Positions 51,778 through 63,225 of a DNA stretch of 64,000 nucleotides are shown here, one piece after another (positions within the stretch are counted from its first letter, which is position 1; every line of letters starts with the position of its first letter). The notes below the pieces were generated by a model, which was not told the origin of the DNA, ran no database searches, and saw only the letters and a list, made by a program, of their open reading frames with translations. The stretch is from Planctomycetota bacterium. Its GTDB lineage: Bacteria; Planctomycetota; UBA8742; UBA2392. Made by a program: the position numbers and the translations under genes. The stretch covers positions 744,001 to 808,000 of the forward strand of contig JADKGX010000002.1 of the NCBI GenBank assembly GCA_016722065.1, in the 5' to 3' direction.

Positions 51778-52992
51778 TCAGCGCGATACTTCCAGTTCCA
51801 GCAGGTGTTCGGTGCGGCGCTTGCCACTGATGGCCGCGACCTTCAGGTGGCCGGCTTTGGCACCTTCAACTGGCGTTCCCGTAATCACCACGCGGTCGTC
51901 AGTTGCCAAGGCCTGAAGGCCCTCGGGCAGTTCATTTTCCAGAATCTCCCACCGGTAGGAATCAGCACCGCGCGCGACCAGCACGCCATGAAACTCGCCG
52001 CCCACGGTGCAGTAACCGGTGCCGACATAGTAGACGTAGATCGGATCGGAGGCGTCCGGGCGGGTCTTGCGGATCTCGGTGGTGGCGGGCTTCAGCGGAC
52101 TGAACGAGTGAAAGAACTCGTCCACAACCGGCTCCGACTGCGCGTGATCTTGCGCGACCAGCACAAACCGATGCCGCGCGGCCACCACCACAAACACCGA
52201 CATGTGCCCGCCACCAATCCGGGTGCCCGTCAGCAGCATCGCCGGACAACCGGCAACGGTGCACGCCATGGAGGTATTGACTTGCCCCATGGCGGCATCT
52301 TTGGCGGCAACCATGGCGCAGGTCTTTAGCTGGTCGCGGTTGCGGGTCAGTTCGTCCTTGCCAACCTTTTGGGCCAGCAGCGAGAAATCCGCCCATTGGG
52401 TCGAGCAGGTCAGCTTGGTTTGACGATCGCTCGAGGTTTCTTTGAACGCACCCGGAAAAAGCGCGCTGAACTCAAAATCCTCGCGCCGCACTTCCAGCCA
52501 CTGGATGTCGCTGTCGGTCTCAGGCTCGAACTGATCCTGCGGTTCGTAGGCGGTGAAGTCGCTTTCGTCGCCACCAAGCACCGAGGCCACGGCCATGGCA
52601 ATGGCCGCCACCACCACCGAGAGCCCGATCACTGCAAAGGCGATCAACCATGCGGTGCGATATGGCGACACTGGCAGCCCCATGGCGACCTGCGCCCGAT
52701 TGCCGCGCCGGGGGTTAGGCGCCAGTCCGCGCGGCGCGCCGGGGCGCGTCCAGCCGGGCGGCTGCGGCCCGAAGCCTGCTGGTGGTTGCATCCAGGCAGC
52801 CGACGGCGGCGCGGCGGCGCCGGAGATCACCTGGCCGGTCAAGCGCCCGAACACCGCGCCACAGGTGGGGCACTGTACGCTGGGCAAATTGAAATCTGGC
52901 GGCAGCGCGACGCCATTGCGGCACACCGGGCAGCCCATCACAGAGGCTGGCGGCGGGTCGTTGAGCGGGCGAATGTCGTCCAGGTCAGACAT
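51778..52992 (-). CDS. Zinc-ribbon single-pass membrane protein
   Basis: 404 residues. Near the N-terminus CPVC and CPTC (about 21-24 and 41-44) form a zinc ribbon; a Pro/Gly-rich linker follows, then one membrane helix near residues 113-139 (AWLIAFAVIGLSVVVAAIAMAV), and a 260-residue outer part whose last 90 residues look like an Ig-like beta domain. Such ribbon-anchor proteins are common in planctomycetes with no known job. It and the next gene share plan and orientation and are only 31 bp apart, so they are likely paralogs in one operon. Confidence 0.7.
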   Translation of the reverse strand: MSDLDDIRPLNDPPPASVMGCPVCRNGVALPPDFNLPSVQCPTCGAVFGRLTGQVISGAAAPPSAAWMQPPAGFGPQPPGWTRPGAPRGLAPNPRRGNRAQVAMGLPVSPYRTAWLIAFAVIGLSVVVAAIAMAVASVLGGDESDFTAYEPQDQFEPETDSDIQWLEVRREDFEFSALFPGAFKETSSDRQTKLTCSTQWADFSLLAQKVGKDELTRNRDQLKTCAMVAAKDAAMGQVNTSMACTVAGCPAMLLTGTRIGGGHMSVFVVVAARHRFVLVAQDHAQSEPVVDEFFHSFSPLKPATTEIRKTRPDASDPIYVYYVGTGYCTVGGEFHGVLVARGADSYRWEILENELPEGLQALATDDRVVITGTPVEGAKAGHLKVAAISGKRRTEHLLELEVSR

Positions 52993-53023
52993 GGCTTGCG
53001 GGCCTCGGGGCCGGGCCGAAGCG

Positions 53024-53980
53024 CTACTTCAGGCGGAACGAGGCAAAGTATTCTTCGACACCTTCCTTGTCGCCTTCCGAGTAGTCGTTGAACTCCAGGA
53101 CGTACACAAGTCGGCTTCCGTCTGCGGGCCAGGCGGGGATCATTCTGCCGCTGAAGTACCGGTTCCCTGCCTGCATGGTGTATCCGTAGCCACTCTGGCC
53201 CGCAATCTTCACCGCGCCCTGCCACAGGACGGTGCCGCCGGTCCCCTTGCGGACACCTTCCACTCCGGCGCTGTAACTGAACTCATGACCAGGCCCGCCG
53301 TAGGACGGCAAGTACAGCACAAAAACCGTCAACCCGATCGATCGCCCGCGATGCTCGCAACTGCGGCTGTTCAGGCTTCGTTGCACTGGTCCTATCAACC
53401 GCGGGGGGTCCCAGCTTGGTTCGGCGGGTAAACGCACCGTGTATGGGAAATTCTGCTGCCTGTATACCGGCCACTGGCGAACCTCTTCGGGCGTCACCGT
53501 GTCGCCCATGATGCTAGTGGCAAGAACCACAACCACCGTCGCGACCAGCAAAAGCGCGCCCAGGCCCGCGCCAACCAACAGCACGCGCCGGCGTCTGGCT
53601 TGCTCTGGCGTGGCTGGCAATGGCCCTCCCAGCACAGCCGCGACCGGGGCGCCGGGCGCTGCCGGCATGAACCCGCCGGGCATCGGGTAGTTGGGCGGCG
53701 CCGGGTAAGCGGGGGCAGGGTACGCGGGGGCAGGGTACGCGGGCGCCGGGTACGCGGGGGCCGGGTACGCGGGGGCAGGGTACGCGGGGGCAGGGTATGC
53801 GGGGGCAGGGTACGCGGGGGCAGGGGCCGCCTTGGCCGCCACCTGCGGCCGGGCCGGGTTGCCGCACTTGGGGCAGGGCCGCGGCTGCGCGCCTGCGCCG
53901 GCGGCCATGGGCATGTCGGCGCCGCAACGGGGGCACTTGGCCCAGCGCCTGGCAAATCCGTTTTCTGCTTGCTTGCCCAT
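53024..53980 (-). CDS. Zinc-ribbon membrane protein with PAPAY repeats
   Basis: 318 residues: CPRC...CPKC zinc ribbon (about 16-40), then AYPAP/PAY repeats encoded by 15-bp DNA repeats (53704-53827), a membrane helix (about 116-137, LLVGAGLGALLLVATVVVVLA), and a C-terminal domain with YSEGDKEGVEEYFASFRLK at its end. The ATG at 53980 is chosen because the frame upstream is antisense to rarA. The ribbon-linker-anchor plan matches the following gene at 51778. Function unknown. Confidence 0.72.
   Translation of the reverse strand: MGKQAENGFARRWAKCPRCGADMPMAAGAGAQPRPCPKCGNPARPQVAAKAAPAPAYPAPAYPAPAYPAPAYPAPAYPAPAYPAPAYPAPAYPAPPNYPMPGGFMPAAPGAPVAAVLGGPLPATPEQARRRRVLLVGAGLGALLLVATVVVVLATSIMGDTVTPEEVRQWPVYRQQNFPYTVRLPAEPSWDPPRLIGPVQRSLNSRSCEHRGRSIGLTVFVLYLPSYGGPGHEFSYSAGVEGVRKGTGGTVLWQGAVKIAGQSGYGYTMQAGNRYFSGRMIPAWPADGSRLVYVLEFNDYSEGDKEGVEEYFASFRLK
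53704..53827 (+). repeat. 15-bp tandem repeats inside the zinc-ribbon gene
   Basis: About eight copies of GGGTACGCGGGGGCA or variants, encoding the AYPAP repeat on the minus strand. Copies differ in a few bases, consistent with slippage within a coding repeat. Confidence 0.9.
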
Positions 53981-54067
53981 TGTGTCACTATCGCAAGATG
54001 CGGCACAGCTTTCCATAGGCAGTCGAGCCTGCCTGAACTTCGTCGCGACGCCTTCTATGATGCCGCC

Positions 54068-55420
54068 ATGGCTGACCTGTTTGACAAACGCGCCCGCGAA
54101 GTTGCCGCGGCCAACGCGCCGCTGGCTGAACGCCTGCGCCCGCGAATGCCCGCCGATTTTGTCGGCCAGCAGGCCCTGGTTGCGCCCGGCGGCGCGCTGC
54201 ATGCTGCGCTGACCGGCCAAGCCAAGGTGCGCAACATGATTCTTTGGGGCCCGCCCGGCACCGGCAAAACCACGCTGGCACGCATCCTGGCCGAGCAAAG
54301 CGGACAAGCCTTTGAGACGCTTTCCGCTACCTCCAGTGGCGTCAAGGATGTGCGCGAACTTCTGGACCGCGCCCGCGCACGGCTGGCCGGCGACGCCCGC
54401 CAGACTCTCGTGTTCATTGACGAGATTCACCGCTTCAACAAGTCCCAGCAGGATTCGCTGCTGCACGCCAGCGAAGACGGGCTGATCACGCTGATCGGCG
54501 CCACGACCGAGAACCCCAGCTTTGAAGTCAATGGCGCGCTTCTGTCGCGCTGCCGTGTGCACGTGCTGACGCTGCTGGACGACGCCGGCATGGACCGCTT
54601 GATCGACCGTGCCGTGGCTGACCCGCGCGGTTTGAAGCTGCCCGGACTGCGCATTGCCGATGACGGCCGCGCGGCCTTGCGCAGCTATGGCGCAGGCGAT
54701 GGCCGCCGCCTGCTGACGGCGCTCGAATCCGCCGCTGACCACGTGGCACCGCAGCCAGAGGCCGGGCGCGAGATCACGGCCCAGGTGGTGCAGGACGCCC
54801 TGGGCAAGCGCATGCTGCGCCACGACCGCCAGGGCGACGCTCACTACGACCTGGCCAGCGCGATGATCAAAAGCGTGCGCGGCAGCGACCCGCACGCCAG
54901 CGTCTACTACGCCATGCGCATGCTGGCCGCCGGTGAAGACCCGCGCTTTGTCGTGCGCAGGCTGGCAATACTGGCCAGCGAGGATATCGGAAACGCTGAC
55001 CCCGCAGCCTTGAACCTGGTGGCCAGTGCAATCACGGTAACCGAGTTCATTGGCTTGCCTGAGGCCGAATACACGATCTGCCAGGTTGCGGCCTATCTGG
55101 CACTGGCCCCCAAATCGAACAGCGCCGCTGGCGCGCGCATGGCGGCGCTCAAGCTGATTGACGAACACGGCGAGGTGCCGATTCCGTTGAACATTCGCAA
55201 CGCCCCCACCGGCCTGATGAAGAACCTGGGATATGGCAAGAACTATCACTATGCCCACGACCACAAGGACGCGTTCTTTCCGGAGAAGCTGATGCCGGAA
55301 TCGTTGAAAGACGCGCGCCTGTACGAGCCCACAGACCGCGGCTTCGAAGCGCGGCTCAAGCAGCGGCTTGCGGAACTTGAACAACGCATTGCCGACGCCG
55401 GACCGCCGCAAACGCCTTGA
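54068..55420 (+). CDS. rarA: Replication-associated recombination protein A (MgsA/WRNIP1 family)
   Basis: 450-residue AAA+ clamp-loader-like ATPase acting at stalled replication forks. ILWGPPGTGKTTLARILA is Walker A, LVFIDEIHRFNKSQQD is Walker B, IGATTENPSFEVNGALLSRC is sensor 1 and arginine finger, and the C-terminal half (HYDLASAMIKSVRGSDPHAS, SEDIGNADPAALNLV) is the family-specific tetramerisation region. The ATG at 54068 is used; longer in-frame starts run inside the zinc-ribbon gene on the other strand. It precedes the methyltransferase gene tail-to-tail by 9 bp. Confidence 0.96.
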   Translation: MADLFDKRAREVAAANAPLAERLRPRMPADFVGQQALVAPGGALHAALTGQAKVRNMILWGPPGTGKTTLARILAEQSGQAFETLSATSSGVKDVRELLDRARARLAGDARQTLVFIDEIHRFNKSQQDSLLHASEDGLITLIGATTENPSFEVNGALLSRCRVHVLTLLDDAGMDRLIDRAVADPRGLKLPGLRIADDGRAALRSYGAGDGRRLLTALESAADHVAPQPEAGREITAQVVQDALGKRMLRHDRQGDAHYDLASAMIKSVRGSDPHASVYYAMRMLAAGEDPRFVVRRLAILASEDIGNADPAALNLVASAITVTEFIGLPEAEYTICQVAAYLALAPKSNSAAGARMAALKLIDEHGEVPIPLNIRNAPTGLMKNLGYGKNYHYAHDHKDAFFPEKLMPESLKDARLYEPTDRGFEARLKQRLAELEQRIADAGPPQTP

Positions 55421-55429
55421 ACCCGCACC

Positions 55430-56077
55430 TCAAGGCCTGCGGAACTCCGCCCATAGTTCATGACCCTGGCGGCGTTCGATACTGTGGGGCGAGACTTCCA
55501 GCTTCTCGATCGTGAACAGCGGCGCAAAGGCCTCCAGCACGGCCGGCCGCGTGGCATCAAAGGGCGGGCCGCCGGGCCGTCCGTGGTTGTAAAAACAGCC
55601 TATCAGCAGGCCACCGGGCTTGAGCACATCATGCAGCAGGCGGGCGTACTCGGCCCTGCGCGCGGGGTCAATGGCGACAAAGCAGGTGTACTCATAGGCC
55701 AGGTCAAAGCTGGCTGCGGCTTTGGGCATCAACTGAAAGATGTCCTGCTGCAGAAACTCGAGGTTCGGTACATCACCGTGCAATTTGCGCGCGCCCTCAA
55801 TGGCCAGGGCCGCAAAGTCAACGCCGGTGGCGTGCATGCCGCGCTGGGCAAACAGCCGAGCGTCGTGGCCAAAGCCGCATCCGGGCACCAGTACGCGGCC
55901 GGCCTTTGGCGCGTCGGGGCGTTGCAACCACTGTTGCAACGGTGGCGCAAATGTTCCAAGGTCCCAGCGCGGGTTGACCTCCTGCGCGTAGATGGCGTTC
56001 CAATAGCCGGGTTTGTTACAGTCTGTGTCCGCACCCGAAGTTGGCTGGGTTGGTTTGTCGATCGGTTGTTGCGACAT
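55430..56077 (-). CDS. SAM-dependent methyltransferase, TPMT-like
   Basis: 215 residues, class I fold of the thiopurine S-methyltransferase/TehB-like group. YWNAIYAQEVNPRWDLG is the TPMT-type start, VLVPGCGFGHDARLFAQRG is the SAM loop, and FDLAYEYTCFVAIDPARR and PGGLLIGCFYN follow. It methylates small sulfur, halide or tellurite species in known cases; here unassigned. The ATG at 56077 overlaps the start of the divergent gene (CATG), so their 5' regions must be shared. Confidence 0.88.
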   Translation of the reverse strand: MSQQPIDKPTQPTSGADTDCNKPGYWNAIYAQEVNPRWDLGTFAPPLQQWLQRPDAPKAGRVLVPGCGFGHDARLFAQRGMHATGVDFAALAIEGARKLHGDVPNLEFLQQDIFQLMPKAAASFDLAYEYTCFVAIDPARRAEYARLLHDVLKPGGLLIGCFYNHGRPGGPPFDATRPAVLEAFAPLFTIEKLEVSPHSIERRQGHELWAEFRRP

Positions 56078-56078
56078 G

Positions 56079-56753
56079 ATGCCTTTCACCAGTGAAGACC
56101 TGCGCGACATGGCGACACGCTACAACGTGTCCATTGAACCGTTGCAGATCGTCATTTTCATCCCCACGCTGCTGATCTTTGCCCTGCTGCGGCGCGGCAC
56201 CAAGCAGGATACCAGCCGCGGCGTGCTGCTTCTGCTGGGCGCGGAATGGGCTGCTGTGGGCCTGCTGTTCTTTCTGAATGTGATGGGCCGCGTGCACTGG
56301 CTGGGCACTGTGGCGGGCGTGATGTACCTGATTGCCGGCATCTTTTACGCCGGGGCCGCGTCGCGCAGCTTTCCGCCCCACTTTCACTGGCGCGCCGACA
56401 ACCAGTCGTACCTTTCGTTTCTGGTTACGGCCATCAGCGTGATCGGCTATCCGGGCTTCAGTTGGGCGCTGGGGCGTGAATACCCGGCCGTCATGACCTA
56501 CAGCCTGATGCCCGGGTCCGTGGCCCTGCTGTCGCTGGGTGTATGCCTTTCCGCAAGGCCGGCACCGCGCCTGTGGCTGATGGCACCGGCCGTGCTTGTG
56601 GCCCTGTGGTCGCCACTGAACGTGATTCTGTGGCAGGTCTGGGAAGACGTGCTGCTGCTGCCCTGCGCGCTGGTGGCGGTTGCGGCCTGGTTGATCTGGC
56701 GGCGCAAGCTGACCGCCACGCCCACCAAGGACACGATCCGGTTTGATTTCTAG
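56079..56753 (+). CDS. DUF6064-like integral membrane protein
   Basis: 224 residues with six membrane helices. It starts MPFTSEDL, matching the MxPFTxExF opening of the DUF6064 family, whose members have no known function. The ATG at 56079 puts the start one codon after an overlapping ATG at 56076. It is divergent from, and overlaps by start codon with, the methyltransferase gene. A terminator is not obvious; the next gene converges after 11 bp. Confidence 0.7.
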   Translation: MPFTSEDLRDMATRYNVSIEPLQIVIFIPTLLIFALLRRGTKQDTSRGVLLLLGAEWAAVGLLFFLNVMGRVHWLGTVAGVMYLIAGIFYAGAASRSFPPHFHWRADNQSYLSFLVTAISVIGYPGFSWALGREYPAVMTYSLMPGSVALLSLGVCLSARPAPRLWLMAPAVLVALWSPLNVILWQVWEDVLLLPCALVAVAAWLIWRRKLTATPTKDTIRFDF

Positions 56754-56764
56754 CCTTCGTGCGG

Positions 56765-57477
56765 CTAGCCACGGCGCCCGGTGCTGATTTTACGGGCATT
56801 GAACAGGTTGGCCTTGGCCTCCTGCATCATCTCCAGCAGCCCGGGGTGGTTCGGGGCGCGGGTCAGCGCTTCCCGAAGATGGTCGCGGGCAGCTTCGAAC
56901 TGTCTTGCGGCCTCGGCCAGCAGGCGGTCACCTTCATTCAAATCGCGCTGCACGCCCACCCCGCGTACCAGGTTGATGCCTTCCTGGAGCAGGCGGTTGC
57001 CTTCCTCAAGTTCGGCCTTGCCGGCTTCGGCGGACTCCTTGGCTTCCTTGGGCAAATCGGCCAGCGACACCGCGACTTTGGTTGGAGGCGTTCCGGCTTT
57101 GGGTTCTTCGCCGGGAATGAACTCGTCGGCGGCCTTCTGGGGCGGCAGGTCGGTGGCGGTTTTGGGCGGCTCAAGGTCGAGGTTGCCATCGAACTCGCGG
57201 TTCACGCCCAGTTCGCCCAGCGGGTCTGCGGGCACACGAAAGGTGGCAATGCCGGTAACTTCGGTGCGGCCAAAGGCGGAATCCAGCGACACCGGCTTGC
57301 CCAGCTGCGCCAGCGGAAGTTCCAGTGGCCGTGCCGTGTTCAGCACCACGGGCGTTGCCGCCAGGGGCGCGTTGTCGGCGGATTCGGGCGCCTTGGCGGC
57401 AGCGGCTATGGCCATGGCGCCACCGGCCGCCATGCCGGCAAAGATCAATCCGTTGCGAACCCAGGCAATGGCGGACA

Positions 57478-57478
<1 letters not shown>
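56765..57478 (-). CDS. Hypothetical exported protein with helical tail
   Basis: 237 residues. A hydrophobic N-terminus (IFAGMAAGGAMAIAAAAK) is a signal or anchor; a Pro/Asp/Glu-rich middle (DLEPPKTATDLPPQK) leads to a helical C-terminal region (about 145-237, AEAARQFEAARDHLREALTRAP) that resembles a single TPR-like pair. The ATG overlaps the tgt stop codon by one base (TGATG), so it is translationally coupled to tgt. Function unknown. Confidence 0.65.
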
Positions 57479-60323
<2,845 letters not shown>

Positions 60324-60334
60324 CTGGCGCTGCG

Positions 60335-61906
60335 CTAACCCAGAAGCTGCTTGATCTCGTTGTCTGCAAAGGCCCCGCCCTCGCCGGTCAGGTACGTAAT
60401 CAAGGCATTGCTTTCATTGAAGATATCGCCTGCCAGCAGGCTGGTGATGCTGCTTTGCAGCAGCGGCCGGCGCCGACTGCTGACCATCTGCTTCAGAAAA
60501 TCGCGGTTGTAAAACGCGTCAATGAAGGCCCAGAACACCTTGGTTCCGTGGCGGATCAGCTTTTCATAGCCAGCAAAACTGGCCGCGCTGAAGTCGTTCT
60601 TCTGAAACGCGTCGTCAATGGCCTGTGCCGCAAGTTCGGCGGCCTTGGTGCTTAGAAACACGCCGCTGCTGAACACCGGGTCCACAAACGCGCCAGCGTC
60701 GCCAATCTTGAGCCAGCGGTCGCCGGCGTGGCGGTCGCTGACATAGCTGAAGTCGGCCTCCAGCAGTACATCGCAACAGGCCTTGGCGCTGGTCATGCGC
60801 GGCGCAAAAGAGCGGCTTTGGGCAATGCTTGCGTCAAAGAACTGGCGCGGTGTCATGCCGCTGTTTCGATAGTATTCCGCATCGGCCACCACGCCCACGC
60901 TGGTGGTGCCGTCGCTGAAGGGAATCAGCCAGAACCAGCCCTTGGCCATTTCTCCGAAGCGGGAAATGATGATGTTGCTGGGGTCCTGTTCGCAGCGAAC
61001 GACATTGGTGAAGTGCGCATAGCAGGTGATCTTGCGGTGCGCCGGGTGCACCTTGCGCTGGTTCTGGCGCGCCGACATGAAAGTCCAGCGGCCGGAAACG
61101 TCGCACAGCACCTGGGCCTCAAGCGTGCCTTGGTCGGTGTGCAGCGTGGCGGCATCGGGCCCGATCTCCCAGCCCGTGGCGCTGGCCGGTTGCAGCACCG
61201 TCACGCCCAGTTCCCGGGCGTGGTCCAGCAGCAGCTTGTCAAAGGGCCCGCGCTGCACCTGAAAGGCATAGGGGTGGTCGGCATCCAGCCCGTTGCGAAA
61301 CCAGAAGCACTCTTCCTCCAGGGTTTCGTCAATCACAAAGCGCGCGCCCCGTTTGACGATGTAGCCCTGGTCGTGAATCTTTGGCAGCACGCCGGACTTG
61401 CGCCAGATATCAATGCTGAAAGGCAGCAGGCTTTCGCCAATGCGAAAGCGCGGGAACTGCTGACGTTCAACCACCACGACCTTGCGGCCCTGTTTGGCCA
61501 GCAGGGCAGCCAGTGTGCTGCCGCCGGGACCGCCGCCGACAATGGCAACATCAAAGCGGCCAAGGTTTGCCGCGCCGGGGTTGCCGCCCGTCTGGTACTG
61601 CGAGAGATTCTGCGGCGGGGTGACCTTGAGCGCACTGTGGGCTTGCTTGACCATCTCCTGTGACGGCTGGGGGCCGTCGGCTGCCCTTGCCGACGCTTTG
61701 CCGGGGGCCTGTTTCGGCGTAGGTCTTGTGGCCGCTGGCTTTTTGGCCGCGGCCTTCTTGGGCGCTGACTTGCCGGCGGCCGATTTCTTGGCCGCGGCCT
61801 TTTTCTTCGGCGGCGATTTCGCAACGCGCTTTTTTGTGGCGGGCTTGCGGGCCGGGGGTTTGCGTGCGGGTTTGGACTTTGCCTTGCGGGGTTTGCGGGC
61901 GGCCAT
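60335..61906 (-). CDS. Flavin-dependent halogenase-like oxidoreductase with histone-H1-like tail
   Basis: 523 residues. The first 75 are Lys/Ala/Pro-rich (KAKSKPARKPP, AAAKKSAAGKSAPKKAA), like histone H1 or AlgP tails that bind nucleic acid. From about residue 118 comes a FAD-dependent monooxygenase of the tryptophan-halogenase group: GGGPGGS FAD loop, FRIGESLLP, GWFWLIPF (the WxWxIP signature, about 320) and FVDPVFSSGVFLS (the FxDPxFSxGV signature). A halogenase or related epoxidase or hydroxylase role on an unknown substrate is likely; no reductase partner is adjacent. The tail fusion is unusual. Confidence 0.85.
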   Translation of the reverse strand: MAARKPRKAKSKPARKPPARKPATKKRVAKSPPKKKAAAKKSAAGKSAPKKAAAKKPAATRPTPKQAPGKASARAADGPQPSQEMVKQAHSALKVTPPQNLSQYQTGGNPGAANLGRFDVAIVGGGPGGSTLAALLAKQGRKVVVVERQQFPRFRIGESLLPFSIDIWRKSGVLPKIHDQGYIVKRGARFVIDETLEEECFWFRNGLDADHPYAFQVQRGPFDKLLLDHARELGVTVLQPASATGWEIGPDAATLHTDQGTLEAQVLCDVSGRWTFMSARQNQRKVHPAHRKITCYAHFTNVVRCEQDPSNIIISRFGEMAKGWFWLIPFSDGTTSVGVVADAEYYRNSGMTPRQFFDASIAQSRSFAPRMTSAKACCDVLLEADFSYVSDRHAGDRWLKIGDAGAFVDPVFSSGVFLSTKAAELAAQAIDDAFQKNDFSAASFAGYEKLIRHGTKVFWAFIDAFYNRDFLKQMVSSRRRPLLQSSITSLLAGDIFNESNALITYLTGEGGAFADNEIKQLLG

Positions 61907-62028
61907 GGGTGGCTTTCTGAGGATGGGCGAGCGGCGGAAGTATGTGGCGCGTGCTTTTGTGGCGCAAGGGTCGCCGCTTGTGGAGCAGACTTTGCAGGTC
62001 TACATTGCCCGCTTGGTGGAGACCGAAT

Positions 62029-63210
62029 GTGCTTTCAATCCTTGAACATCCCAATCTAGACCCGGTTATCTTCTGGGTGAAGAAGCCAGAGCTTGCCCTG
62101 CGCTGGTACGGGCTGATGTATGTCCTGGCGTTCACCGTGGGCTTTGCGATTTTTCACTGGCTGCAAAAGACCGGCTATCTGCGCATCGCGGCCAAGGATG
62201 TAAGCAACTACATCATTGTCGGCGTGCTTGGCACGTTTCTGGGCGGGCGGCTGGGGTATGTGCTTTTCTACCAGTTCGACCGGCTGTTCCTGGAAGAAGG
62301 CATCAAGTTTGCCGAACGCATGAAGCTGATCTACGCCGTGTGGGACGGCGGCATGAGCTTTCACGGTGGCGTGTTTGGCGTAACGCTGGCGGTGTTTCTG
62401 TACACCAAACTGCGCAAGCACAGTTTCTGGAACATCATGGACGGCAGCACGCACATTGTGCCGCTGGGCGTGGCACTGGTGCGCTGCGGCAACTTCATCA
62501 ACGCCGAACTGTATGGCCGCACCATCAACGATGCGTCCGGCCAGCCGATCTTTGATGCCGACAAGCTGCCCTGGTACGCCATGAAGTTTTCCACCGATCA
62601 CTTCCCCGGCGCGCAAGACGAACTGCACCAGGCCCTGGTGCGCGATTACTACGCCGCCCACCCCGGAGCAACCGAGATCCCGCCCGAGGCCTTGCAGTCG
62701 CTGCCCGTGAAGCACGAGGTCTGGGAACAAGTGGCGCAGTTCTTTCCCGGCCGCTACCCCAGCCAGATTGTGCAGTTTGCTTTTGAAGGCCTGCTGGTGC
62801 TGATTGCGATGTGGATCTTGCGCCGCCATATCAAGCGGCCCGGCGTGATGGCCGGGCTGTTCCTGCTGGCCTATGCGGTGTTTCGCATACCGGCGGAGAT
62901 GATCCGTCAGCCCGATGCCCAGATTGACCCCACCGCAGCCGGCGAGTTGACCGGCACGGCGGCGTTTCTTCACGGCATTGGCATGACGATGGGCCAGTTT
63001 CTTTCGGTGGTCATTATCGGCATGGGGTTGTGCGTGATCGTGGTGCGCCTGTGGCGCGGCAAACCGGATGCCGACTACACCGTGGCGGAACGTCGCAAGG
63101 GCTTCTTTCGCGACACGCTGCACGACCTGCCCGAACTGCTGGGCCTGCGCAAACCCAAGCCCGAAGCCGCGCCAGCTGACAAACCGGCACCAGCGCCCGA
63201 GACCAAGTAG
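62029..63210 (+). CDS. lgt: Prolipoprotein diacylglyceryl transferase
   Basis: Transfers diacylglycerol from phosphatidylglycerol to the lipobox Cys of prelipoproteins in the inner membrane; it serves lipoproteins such as the one at 1379. 393 residues with about seven helices, the core HGG (SFHGGVFG), VRCGNFINAELYGR and the C-terminal arrangement of the family. Longer than the usual 290 because of a loop insertion (about 200-245) and a Pro/Ala/Lys tail. The GTG at 62029, preceded by GGTGGAG, is used; an ATG two bases earlier is out of frame. Confidence 0.96.
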   Translation: MLSILEHPNLDPVIFWVKKPELALRWYGLMYVLAFTVGFAIFHWLQKTGYLRIAAKDVSNYIIVGVLGTFLGGRLGYVLFYQFDRLFLEEGIKFAERMKLIYAVWDGGMSFHGGVFGVTLAVFLYTKLRKHSFWNIMDGSTHIVPLGVALVRCGNFINAELYGRTINDASGQPIFDADKLPWYAMKFSTDHFPGAQDELHQALVRDYYAAHPGATEIPPEALQSLPVKHEVWEQVAQFFPGRYPSQIVQFAFEGLLVLIAMWILRRHIKRPGVMAGLFLLAYAVFRIPAEMIRQPDAQIDPTAAGELTGTAAFLHGIGMTMGQFLSVVIIGMGLCVIVVRLWRGKPDADYTVAERRKGFFRDTLHDLPELLGLRKPKPEAAPADKPAPAPETK

Positions 63211-63225
63211 AACCGGCCAGCGGGC

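Noticed and set aside
53704..53827. CRISPR-like or regulatory short repeats
   Set aside because: 15-bp units keep the coding frame (AYPAP) of the zinc-ribbon gene and have no spacers.
53981..55411. Extension of the second zinc-ribbon gene to 795 residues
   Set aside because: The upstream codons lie antisense to rarA; the zinc-ribbon protein has its own ATG at 53980.
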